64,000 bases of DNA from Adiantum capillus-veneris (Eukaryota; Streptophyta; Polypodiopsida; Polypodiales; Pteridaceae), in assembly GCA_014529385.2 (NCBI GenBank), contig CM043949.1:144165242-144229241 (forward strand), in the 5' to 3' direction. The notes below the pieces were generated by a model, which made no database searches, was not told the origin of the DNA, and was given only the letters and a program-made list of their open reading frames with translations. The stretch's first letter is position 1. Each line of letters begins with the position of its first letter. Position numbers and translations under genes: made by a program. Positions 43,718 to 53,437 of the stretch are shown here, one piece after another.

Positions 43718-45286
43718 TGTAACATTTAATGGTCTAGTAACTTGTGTGTAGTGGAAAATAGCATGAACATAGTGAGCATTTCATTAGAATAGATTCCTCA
43801 TTAGATTAACAAGAGTGCTTGGGTGGAGAGAGCAACAAAATGAATAACACCTAGTTAGATAGCATGAACAATACTTCAAAAGAGAGAGAAATTAAGCAAT
43901 TGACAACAGTTGAGGACCAGATTTTCATGGAGCCGGTCCCCCCTCTAAAAGGCTTTATATTATGGTTTCTCCCATCAAGAGAGACATTTTACAATACAAT
44001 TTCTTGTGTTCCTTCAATACTAGCTAGTGCAATGAACATGGAAACTTCATGCACTACGCAAAACACTTATCAAACACAACATCATTTCCCTCTCGGTCTC
44101 AGACCCAAGACCTCACACACCTTCGAAGATGGCGAGAGCTAGCGGGGTATGAGAGTAGATTGAGAGGAAGAAGGAATATTCTTACAACAAAGATGTACAT
44201 CTCCTCACATAATCACTCATATTAGCATAGCTTAGCTTAGCAATTAGCATGGTAGAGGAGACGAGCATGCATTGAAGCTTGGCTCTTGGTTGGATTTGCA
44301 TCACAAAGCCAAGAGTTGTTGGTGTAGGCCTTCCTTCTCACAAGCTTGGAGTAGGTGATAAGCTTTTCATTAAAGCTTGAGAAGGAGAGAGAGTCTTCTT
44401 TACTTCACACATGAGCTAGTGTGAGTGCGAAGGTGATAATGCCTTGCAAAAATCAGCCCCCTCTCTCTCTTGGTTGACCCCGCTTGCTTTTTGCTCTTGC
44501 TAGCATCCTATTGGACCTCCCCAGGCTTAGCCAATGGCAATTAAGCAGCGTAAGTGATAGCCTTCTCACATGTGTCCCCCTTTCCCCTTTTGTGAGAGCT
44601 TTAGGTAATGATTTAATCCAACTAAATTCTCATTGGACCCCTTTGCCTCCTAGCCAATAAGAATCAGGCAAGCCATTGGGCTTCTGAATGCTCATTGGTC
44701 CCCTTGGGAGATTTTCCAATAGTCTTTTAAAGAGATTAATTCTTATTGGTTATTTTATTAAGTGTTTTTTTAAATTAATTAAACTAGATTTACTCTAGCC
44801 TAATTCTCATTGGTCCACCTCCAAGGCCATCCAATAGGAATTGGGTACACCTTGTGGGCATCTGGGCTAGGGAGCTGACATGTGTCCCTCATTCCCTTTG
44901 TGTAAATGGAGCTTTTGTGTGCGTGTGTGAGTTTCTCTCTCATCCCCTACTTGCAAGGCTTGCCCCCTGCTATGTAGGGATTGCTAAAGACTTTTGGGAC
45001 ACACACAAAGCATCCAATTCCCTCAATGTTTGACCTTTGGACACAACCTTTGAATTTTGGAACCTTAGCATTTTGGAAGTCTTAATGGGCTGAACCTTAG
45101 GGTCTTTTAAGCCCATTGTTGCACATGGCTCTTTTACAGATGGCCTGCCCTTTGGATCCCTATTGTGGCCGGTCTGCTAGCTTAACCAATATTCTAGTTT
45201 TTTCTCCCTTGGCACTTCCCCATATTAAATGATCAATTTAACATGAGAAAATCATTTAGGATAATTAGATATTGATTATTATGACA
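43718..45286 (-). repeat. 5' LTR of the chromovirus
   Basis: 1569 bp, TGTAACATTTA to ATTATGACA. It is homologous over its length to 35395-36961 with scattered substitutions and small indels. Confidence 0.85.
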
Positions 45287-45660
45287 TCTGTTCTTTGGTA
45301 GTAACAGGCTGGGAAGTCCTACTCTTCTCGTCTGCACTCAAGTAATCTGGTACTACTTCTTGCACCATATTTGGCAAGCAAGGAACCGCACGTGTTTGAG
45401 GGATATCTGGTTGTGGCAAGCTTTTGGGAAATCATACAAGAGGGCAGAGTGATGATCCACATGATTGGAGGCAAACAAGCCTCAAAGGACTGGTCTACAA
45501 CAATGTATAACATCTTGTAGTAAGTAAAGCGGAGGAGTAGTAGTGGTTTCTCTGCCAAGCAGATAACTTGTAATCCTCGGTATGAGCTTGAGGATTGGTG
45601 TATATTTTTGTTGTGCTTAATACTATCCACTCACAATTGTGAGTTTTGCACCCAAAAAAA
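45287..45660 (+). pseudogene. LINE, 3' segment and tail
   Basis: Resumes the LINE after the chromovirus: in one frame it reads LFFGSNRLGSPTLLVCTQ then YYFLHHIWQARNRTCLRD, the usual C-terminal tail of plant LINE ORF2. A 3'-UTR and an A-run at 45654-45660 follow, then the right target duplication at 45661-45676. Confidence 0.7.
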
Positions 45661-45676
45661 GGATTGCCTCAGCTTA

Positions 45677-45970
45677 ACCTTAAGGTGGTTGAAATTCGAC
45701 ACTAGCGGGTTGCAAACCATGGTAAACGAAAGAACAATCGATGAAATATGTGAGAAAATAGTTCAGAAATCATGCAAATTTTATATTTTTGCTAGTATTT
45801 TCAATTTTCTTCTTTGTGAGGAGAAAACTCGGGTGACGACAACTTAAAAGAGAATTTCCCAAATATTGACTAAAATTAAGTTATAGAATGCAATAAAATT
45901 CAAGCTATGTCAGGTAGTGAAATGATATATGAAATAAAAATAACTCATCAATGTGTGTGTGTAAATATAA

Positions 45971-46012
<42 letters not shown>

Positions 46013-46883
46013 CGGAGGACCAATGCAGGCCGACGTATGGTGCAACGCTCTCCACTGGCACTTTAGTCGTGAGCGAGGGACTGTCATTGGGGCAGAGGTG
46101 GGGTTTGCCTTGAGAAGGGGACACCGAATCCCTCTCCCGTCTTTTTCAATGTTTGGGAGTACAAAACTGACACATTTTCAGCGTCCCAGGGAGACCTTCT
46201 CTCCCGCTTCTCCTTGGGAAGCCAATGAAGGTTAGCACTTCGTGTGGATGCGGCATGGCATGGAGTGGCTTGTAACAGGAGAGTTGGTTCGTTTTGGCAC
46301 TGTGCTGCTTGGTTTTCGATCGGTGGTTTCCCTATAAACTTTTGTCGGGTCCCTTTGAGAAGGTGCTTGGATCACCTCAAGAGCTTATGGGCATCTGTGG
46401 TCCAAATCCGATGTTGGTCTTTGGTTCTTGGCTGCAGTTTTTTTTTTTTTGTTTACCAGCAAGAGGAAATGATCTCACCATGTGGTAGATGGACAGGTTG
46501 TGGTGGTGTCCTCATGTTAGCCCATCGGTGATGGAGCTAGCGGCTCACCCCGTACTCGGATATACTCTTTCTATTTTTGGTTAAGTTGATGTTTTTATGG
46601 TTCTAGTTGATGTCTAGCTAAGGATGCGAGGCTAGCCTCCCATGTTCAGCCATTGTTGGGATGGTGTATCTTTTTGGCTCTTATGGAACGATCTCTGCAT
46701 GAGACCTCTATGTATAAGTTTTGCCCCCCAAAAAAAAAAACTTGGAGGTGCATTTAAAGGAAAGTCAATACATTGATAAGTTTCATGAAACAAAAGGGCA
46801 GGGTGCAAGGAAATAAAGGGAAGGGGGGGGATCTTGTATTAGTTTTTTGTTTTTTCTAATAAGACCACCCTACACCCCATCAT
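45677..46883. other. Intergenic DNA with GT microsatellite and a poly-A-ended fragment
   Basis: No convincing gene. A GT microsatellite lies at about 45974-46011. Bases 46096-46143 match the reverse complement of 51173-51220 closely. The stretch to about 46741 ends in a C-run plus poly-A (46727-46740), suggesting the 3' end of a retroposed sequence whose 5' limit is unclear. Confidence 0.5.
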
Positions 46884-47042
46884 AGGCTTGCATCCTAGTG
46901 GTTTAGCTTGACCCTTGGATATTCAACGTGATGGGTTCAAATGTGATTAATGAAAAGTGATATAAAAAGTGGCTTTGTTGTGGCCTTTGAAATGGAGAGT
47001 GGGTAGAGAATCTTGTGAAGATTCCACATAATGAGAAATTAT
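46884..47042 (+). mobile_element. tRNA-derived SINE, plus strand
   Basis: A-box-like ATCCTAGTGGTTTAGC (about 46900-46915) and B-box-like GGGTTCAAATGTGATT (about 46932-46947) lead to a body ending GATTCCACATAATGAGAAA. It matches the family at 16575-16749 (GTGG-CTTT, AAGATTC and TAATGA landmarks). Confidence 0.65.
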
Positions 47043-48779
47043 AGCAATTGAATTCAAGAGTACCAAAAAATGAAAAGGTTTGGATGGCCTAGTGGACCAT
47101 TCAAGAGAGCTTACAAAAATCAAAATAATTTGTTGTCAAGCAATGGCATCCTCCGTTCACTAGAGCTAGGAGAAATATATTTTCCAAATATGCAAATTCC
47201 CTATGGGTTGGGACTCATAGGCCACTACATAATGTTGCATACTACTTAGACCCTGAATATTTGGCTATGGATGTAGATAAAATGGGCAAGGAGCCTTGAT
47301 AGATGAGTTTTATAATATAAGGTCAAGAAATTCTATAAGGACCCTAATGAGCAAATCGCAACATTTACTGAATTGATCAAATATATGCTACTAGAGGGAA
47401 GGCTTTCTTTTAAATTTTTGCTACAAGAGGGAAGTTTTTCTTTTAATATAAGCTGGTGGATGTTGAAATTTTGGAGGCAAGTTGAGGTTAACCTCATTCT
47501 CCAAGTTCTGATGCACTTGTCATAATGTAACATTACCTTGAATGTTGAGAACTATCACCAAGACATGTCCCACACCTTACCTCAAGCATCTTCAAAGGAT
47601 TATTAATGTCATAAAAAAACCTTGGTCCATTCACTCAAAGACACTTCATGTAGTAGAAGGAAGCTATAAAGTTCTAAGAGGCTATCATGCACTTAGACAC
47701 AATAGAATTCTTGTCCACCTTGCACAAGATGCCATAAGAATCAAGGACATCCTTAGAACCATCTATAAAATCAAGGAACTTCTTTGACTTGCAAATAAGC
47801 ATAGTTGCAATCTTCACACACATGAGCATGAAGATAGTGACATGTACCACACAGCTCGCAACACTTGGATGTAAGAGATTTTGTAATTTTTTGGTGGAGA
47901 CTTATTCTAAAACACTAAAAGGTTTTAAATCCAAGGACTAGCCACTTAGGACTTTCCTTCGGAGAAAGTGGGAGAGATTATAGTGTGCCAAAATCAAGTG
48001 CAGTCCGAGGAGCATTGTAAAAGTGGTTGTAGAAGAATACCTCCCTTTTGGCCAGCACTTTTCAAGAGCTAATGTTGTAGAAAAGTTTCATCCATCGATG
48101 CATGACATGCATCAAAGATGCCTATTATGCATTCCATTGGTTGTTAGTCTTTTTTGTCCAAGGGATAGATATGTATCTGCAATAATCAAGGGATAAAAAT
48201 TTAATTACACAATACATGAGTGAACAAAAGGAGCTCTTGTGGAGTTTAGAAAATGTATATTTTGGTCGTTTGCAGGAAACTCCATCGGTGTTGCTCGTAG
48301 ACATAGCTCATAGTTCATATATACATGCTTAGAGTGCATATATCTGTATGCTCAATGAGAACCTCCTTGGCTATCTTGCCCATTCTTGATAAGAAAAAGA
48401 CTTAAATCCACCCTTTATAGGTATTGGTGGACTCAATTCTTGTGTGCTTTTGCCTCCTTGTCTATAGAACACCGAGCTTCCAATGTTGATGCTAGTGGAT
48501 AGCGAGCATTGTTCAAATTGAAGTTATTTAACAATTCCATTAACTTGATACTTGCAGATGGACATCACAATCTTTTGCTCTCCATTAGAGTTTATATTGT
48601 AGCCTTAAGAGGCATAGCTCAAAACACAAAGTGTGTGTTTAGTACTGTAGCTGAGCACAAAGAGGATGTAGTCGTAGTTAGCTCAATGCAAGCAGATAGA
48701 AATGAGTGGAGAACCATGAAATCTTGCATGTTGAGAAGTGCACTTGCCTTGAGTGTAATTTATGGCACATTCATTCTTA
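47043..48779. other. Intergenic DNA without recognisable gene
   Basis: AT-rich. Short open frames (for example 47542-47787 and 48509-48796) have no recognisable domain. A 25-bp-scale repeat containing ACAAGAGGGAAG recurs at about 47391 and 47423. Confidence 0.5.
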
Positions 48780-48797
48780 GCAAAAGGAAGTCATAAC

Positions 48798-48837
<40 letters not shown>

Positions 48838-49160
48838 TGAGAACACGAAGGAGAAGGAGACAGAGATGGAGCAAGAGCACTTCTTAGCTTACACCTCTAA
48901 GAATGACGATTTTTAGGTCAAATGGACCTTTTATAAGAGTTTGGACCGTTCACACATGGGCCCCCACAGTGGCCGATCGTTGCACAACTACTGTAAAAAT
49001 AAGGTAAGTGGTGCGCCTCTCATCGGCTATCACCTACACACCTATTGGACCGACAAGCCCGGTCCTTGACTCTGCCAAATAAATAATACGTCGTTTGTCG
49101 TAGGTGATAGGGTGTCCGTGAGGGTTAACATGCCCCCCTTCCTGATATAGATTCCGTCCT
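48780..49160 (-). repeat. Probable retrotransposon 3' LTR boundary
   Basis: On the minus strand an acidic coding tail (SIAYEDGIYIR-like) runs into a polypurine tract, GGAAGGGGGGCA. This is followed immediately by TGTTAACCCTCACGG at about 49130, the usual layout of polypurine tract then LTR start. The LTR body would extend leftward past a CA microsatellite (48802-48834). No partner LTR was found, so it is a truncated or solo remnant. Confidence 0.45.
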
Positions 49161-50432
49161 CATAAGCTATTGAGTCGAAGCCGTTCATCGAGGTGGAAGA
49201 GCATTTGAGATGAATGTCCTTAGCCTTCTTCAGTCACTGCAAAATCAAACAAAATTGGCACAGTAATTGCATTCTCCTATACAATTAAACAGCATATGCA
49301 GTTGTTGTAGGCAAACAAATTGATTGGTAACAGGATTTTAAACAATTTTTCAGCAATAAACATTAAATTGTAATATAATCAAACGCATAAACAGTTGTAA
49401 AGGTCAAAAAATAAACAAGTCTAGGGGATCTAATTTAACGGTCGAAAGGCACTAGAGGTCAACTATTAATACCATGGGCAAGATTCTCAATTTTCTCTGG
49501 TCAATTAAGTTGTTTAATCACGAGAGCCAAGTATTTTATGTCTGAGGGCTGACTAGAGGCTATACCTGGAAGACCTTGTAGTTAAGCTACAATAAAAGGA
49601 ATTGCTTATGAAATTATCACCTGACTTATTTCCTTTTCTTTGACCCCCCAAAGTCTTTTCACAGTGATTCAATTTTGATGTGTGTGCTTATTTTGTATGC
49701 CTTGGGTTTTTTGCTTTTCAAGGAAAAGCACCCACACTGCAAGCCTCTAGGGCTCTAGTATCATAGACAATACATGTGAGTGAACTACCAAATTAAGCTA
49801 AGATTACTCTTCCAGCTTATGATTTTACATTGTGGCACTTCAATTTTTTTGTTTATTCATTTTCAGCATTTTAATTTTGTAACTTGGGGGGTCGTATAAC
49901 ATTGTTACCCTCCCCAAGCTCATCACACTAATAAACTCCCTTTACAATACTTAAGCTAAAGGTCAAAACGGACTAAGCCCACTAGAAATCCCTAGTACAT
50001 TGCACACAATGCTGTCTAAATTGGCTTAAGAACCTAAAGTAACCATTTCTTATTAGGAAGGCATTCTCCATCGTATTAAGAGAAAATCTCTAACTCTTAA
50101 CTTGATCAAACTAGCTTAGCTGGATTGCTTGATTCTGACACCTAGACAAGGGATTATGAAAAAACATTATATAGAATCTAATGTTTAATCTAGGCAAATG
50201 TGTGGAATATTTTGCTACCAATCACAATTAAAGCAGACAAATATGGATTGCAATAAAGAGAAAGGGCAATGCTAATAGACAAGAAACACCTGTTTGTGTT
50301 GACGATCGCGCTTGATTCGAAGAGTGAACGAGAGATAGACTCCATGAAGTTCAAAGTTTTAACATTATGTACGCGCTAGAAAACACAAAGAATACCTCTA
50401 GATTTCACATCAATGGGAAGAGGCACCAACCC
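49161..50432. other. Intergenic DNA without recognisable gene
   Basis: AT-rich, with no reading frame or structured repeat that I can support. Confidence 0.5.
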
Positions 50433-50892
50433 TTATTGAACACAATCAAACAACATAAGGAACCCTAACCTAATTATTTGCACTCCCTTGAGAGATTCAA
50501 GGAATAGGATATTGTAGAGATTGGGGGGGAACCCTAAGGCTAAACCCCTATCCTCGTAACCATCAAGAAAAACTAATTCATCATTCGTGAGACCATATGT
50601 CCCATCTGTGTAATCATGTAACTTTTCTTTATTATTAGAGGCACAAATGTTCACTAAGAACATGACTAGATGCCTATAGTCATCTTGGTCTTGTGCAGTC
50701 AGTGTGACATCCTCTAGTAAGTATGGATCAGTTGTGGTCAAGAGACGTTTTTTAATTCCTCTCACGCGCTAGCGTATCTACCAAATCCCATTCACATGCA
50801 AGCACCGGGTAGACTATGTGAAACACTTGTGCAAAGTAAAGAGGGTACCTCTCACCCAAGGTAGGAGTGGATGCCTCTATCATACTAGCCAT
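50433..50892 (-). pseudogene. Unrecognised small coding region with one frameshift
   Basis: The frame from the ATG at 50892 (MASMIEASTPTLGERYPLYF) ends at TAA near 50756. The next frame takes over with no gap and runs to 50433 with KKRLLTTTDPYLLEDVTL, DQDDYRHLVMFLVN, TYGLTNDELVFLDGYEDRG and LYNILFLESLKG. The two read as one product of about 150 residues disrupted by a single-base shift. Composition is protein-like, acidic and not low-complexity. I do not recognise the family. It may belong to a transposon. Confidence 0.4.
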
Positions 50893-51294
50893 ATCTGTAC
50901 ACACAGATAGATGATGGTTAGAGTGCAAATATTATAAGGGTCGTGTCAAAAGTTTGTGTCCTTGTGCATAATGTGTTTTTATGATTTTGTGTTATGTATA
51001 GAACTCCTAGGTTTCCAGATTTTTGTTTGATGGCTCTTGCTCTTTTAATTTTTAATTTTTGTCTTGTGAGTATAAAGCTTTATATATACATTCCCTAAGA
51101 TTGGAGATTGAGAGATGAGGGAGGAAGGCTAACAGGGGAGCAAGTGAATGATGGATGTCAACAAACAAACAGAAGACGGGAGAGGGAGTCGGTGTCCCCT
51201 TCTCAAGACAAACCCCACCTGACAGAAGTGTGCTAGATTCCAAAAACCGTGGTTTTTTTCTTGTTGACACCCTTGACTTGGATAATACTCTGAG

Positions 51295-51297
51295 ATA
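51295..51297 (+). repeat. Left target duplication (ATA) of CACTA copy 2
   Basis: ATA precedes the left end and recurs at 57448-57450. Joining the flanks gives a continuous minus-strand frame (CQLGKLSLSQSIIQVKGVNK). Confidence 0.85.
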
Positions 51298-51319
51298 CAC
51301 TACAAGAGGCTATTCATAT

Positions 51320-51412
51320 TAGCGACGCTCAAAAAAAAAAATCCCAGCGTCGCTATGAGCGTCGCAAATTTACAAGTAAATTTGCGACGCTCATAGCGAC
51401 GCCGGTTGGGCT
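51320..51412 (+). repeat. Left subterminal repeats of CACTA copy 2
   Basis: GCGTCGCTATGAGCGTCGC and its reverse complement form a hairpin around AAATTTACAAGTAAATTT, next to further AGCGACG motifs. Confidence 0.85.
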
Positions 51413-51435
51413 AAAAAAAATAATAAAGCAGGTAA

Positions 51436-51474
51436 CGCTCTCTCCCTCTCTCTCTCTCTCTCTATCTATCTTCT

Positions 51475-51568
<94 letters not shown>

Positions 51569-51638
51569 AGAGGAAGGAGAGCCAGGTATGCTCCTTCCCT
51601 CTCCTCACTCTCATGTTCCCTTCGCCTCTTTCTCTCTC

Positions 51639-51671
<33 letters not shown>

Positions 51672-51678
51672 TAGTGTT

Positions 51679-51738
<60 letters not shown>

Positions 51739-51960
51739 TACAAACATAAACAAAAACGCACACACACATACATAAACAGAGAATGCACACACACATTGAG
51801 AGAGGAAAAGAGAGAGAGAGAGAGCATGCATAAACAAAAAACGCACACATTGAGAGAGGAAAAGAGAGAGAGAACATGCATAAACAAAAAACGCACACAT
51901 TGAGAGAGGAAAAGAGAGAGAAAACATGAAATAACCAAAAAAACGCATACACATTGAGAG
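51436..51960. repeat. Compound CT, CA and GA microsatellites with a short minisatellite
   Basis: CT run at about 51440-51462, CA run at about 51476-51564 (about 44 units), CT/CA at about 51630-51672 and GA at about 51682-51733. Four or so repeats of a unit with CATTGAGAGAGGAAAAGAGA plus CATGCATAAACAAAAAACGCACA follow at about 51795-51960. Confidence 0.9.
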
Positions 51961-52009
51961 AGAAACTAATTTAACGTCGAAGGAAACTAATTAAAATTAA
52001 AAGACCTAA

Positions 52010-52110
52010 AGATCTAGCCGACGAGGAGTTGAACTCAAGACCTATTATTCAAGAGGGAAATGGCATAACCAATCTATCATACTTGGCATGGGTGATAGAA
52101 AGGTTATACC
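52010..52110 (-). mobile_element. Possible tRNA-like SINE fragment
   Basis: On the minus strand GATTGGTTATGCC and, about 30 bp on, GAGTTCAACTCC resemble A and B boxes. The fragment lies inside CACTA copy 2, and its boundaries are unclear. Confidence 0.35.
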
Positions 52111-52189
52111 ATTTATCTCTTTTTATTGGCACACACATCCACACACGCGCACACACACAAGAAGAAGAGAGTTATAACGTCGTAGGAAA

Positions 52190-52350
52190 CTATCCTAAAA
52201 GACGTTAAAGATTAGGTTAGATGTAGACTTACGTTAAATTAGATTTAGGTTTATTTAAGTTAAATTAGATTAGATTTAGGTTTATTTTTAGTTAGATTTA
52301 CGTTTATTTACGCTAGATTTAGATTTACGTTATATTAGATTCGATTTAGG
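52190..52350 (+). repeat. TTAGATTTA-rich short-period repeats in CACTA copy 2
   Basis: Repeats of TTTACGTTAGATTTAG-like units occur here and again at about 52785-52845 and 52960-53040. AACGTCGTAGGAAACTATCC recurs at 52170 and 52913, so a segment was duplicated on both sides of the captured gene fragment. Confidence 0.75.
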
Positions 52351-52358
52351 TCCCCATA

Positions 52359-52710
52359 GACTGCGATGCCTGCATGAAGCGGGTGAAGAAAGCCCTCAAT
52401 GGAATATAGGGTATTGCTGCCTTCACTCATGGTGGGCTCCGTCGATCCAAAAGTACTGGTGAAATGTCTTCAAAAGATAGGGAAGAAGGTGGATCTTCTG
52501 GGCGGCAAGAGTCACTACATCCCCGACAATGACCATCTAGACAACCTCTAGTCATTCAACAGCAACTTCAAAGTTAGTAACAAGAGCAAGAACGGTCCAA
52601 AGGGCCAAATTCTGTCGTCATATGTGGATGGAGATGAGGCAACGTCACCGCCGGAAGTTAACTCTCACATCTTTAGTGATGAGAATGCCAACTCTTGCCG
52701 AGTTATGTGA
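52359..52710 (+). pseudogene. Captured HIPP (heavy-metal-associated isoprenylated plant protein) fragment
   Basis: The first frame reads DCDACMKRVKKALNGI, an HMA metal-binding CxxC plus helix 1, then a stop. After a short gap the next frame reads MVGSVDPKVLVKCLQKIGKKVDLL, the second half of an HMA domain. Later it ends in HIFSDENANSCRVM followed by a stop. The FSDEN-C end with a terminal CaaX box (CRVM) is typical of HIPP proteins, which bind metals and are prenylated. The long middle linker is much shortened and there are at least two stops plus a frame change, so it is not functional. It lies in the element's left part, same strand as tnp2, between duplicated TTAGATTTA-rich segments. It is most likely host DNA acquired by the transposon. 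Confidence 0.8.
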
Positions 52711-52841
52711 AAAATTATGTGTTAAATCAGTTTTAAGGTTCTTATAATCCCTGTTAGTTTAGTTCTTTGTTTTTAATATAACATAATTTACGTTAGATTT
52801 AGATTTATGTTATATTAGATTAGACTTAGGTTTATTTAGGT

Positions 52842-52847
<6 letters not shown>

Positions 52848-52896
<49 letters not shown>
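52848..52896. repeat. CA microsatellite
   Basis: About 24 CA units between the captured HIPP fragment and tnp2. Confidence 0.95.
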
Positions 52897-52897
<1 letters not shown>

Positions 52898-53327
52898 GAA
52901 GAAGAGAGTTTTAACGTCGTAGGAAACTATCCCAAAAGACGTTAAAGATTAGGTTAGATGTAGACTTACGTTAAATTAGATTTAGGTTTATTTTTAGTTA
53001 GATTTACGTTTATTTAGATTTACGCTTATTTACGTTAGATCGAGTCCACGCAAGAATTACTTACGGTTTAGGGTTGAGAGTTAGACGAACAGTGAAAAGA
53101 TCTACTGTGAAAAGATGTTAAGATGCTGTGAAGTGCTACAGCTAGAGAAGAGGCAAAGGGGTTTTGTCCACTACATGCAGTATCATGTAGACGTGGGTCT
53201 GTAGATTTCTTGTACCCACAAATATAGGTATTGACCAATAAAGACGAGATTATAACCCGGTGGTTCTGATCTCCGTGCACCTCTAGACCGAGGTGTGCGG
53301 GGATTGGACATGACTAGAGAATGTGAG

Positions 53328-53329
<2 letters not shown>

Positions 53330-53371
<42 letters not shown>
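53330..53371. repeat. GA microsatellite upstream of tnp2
   Basis: About 20 GA units roughly 70 bp before the tnp2 start codon. Confidence 0.95.
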
Positions 53372-53375
<4 letters not shown>

Positions 53376-53437
53376 GACGAAGAATGCCAATAGAATATTA
53401 AATTTGTTGTCCAGGTTATAAGATTTATATCCTCATT

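Larger units (their letters stand above)
35395..45286 (-). mobile_element. Ty3/gypsy chromovirus, minus strand, protease deleted
   Basis: Direct LTRs are left 35395-36961 (3' LTR) and right 43718-45286 (5' LTR). The initiator-Met primer-binding site lies next to the right LTR. The internal region codes on the minus strand for gag, reverse transcriptase, RNase H, integrase and a chromodomain remnant. Only about 60 residues separate the gag zinc knuckle from the reverse transcriptase and no protease motif is seen. LTRs differ by many substitutions and indels, so it is older than the Tat element. Its leader holds a TTAA-flanked element. Confidence 0.9.

Noticed and set aside
51353-51954. Several long frames on both strands with Cys-Val, Ser-Leu or Arg-Glu repeats
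   Set aside because: They arise only from CA, CT and GA simple repeats.
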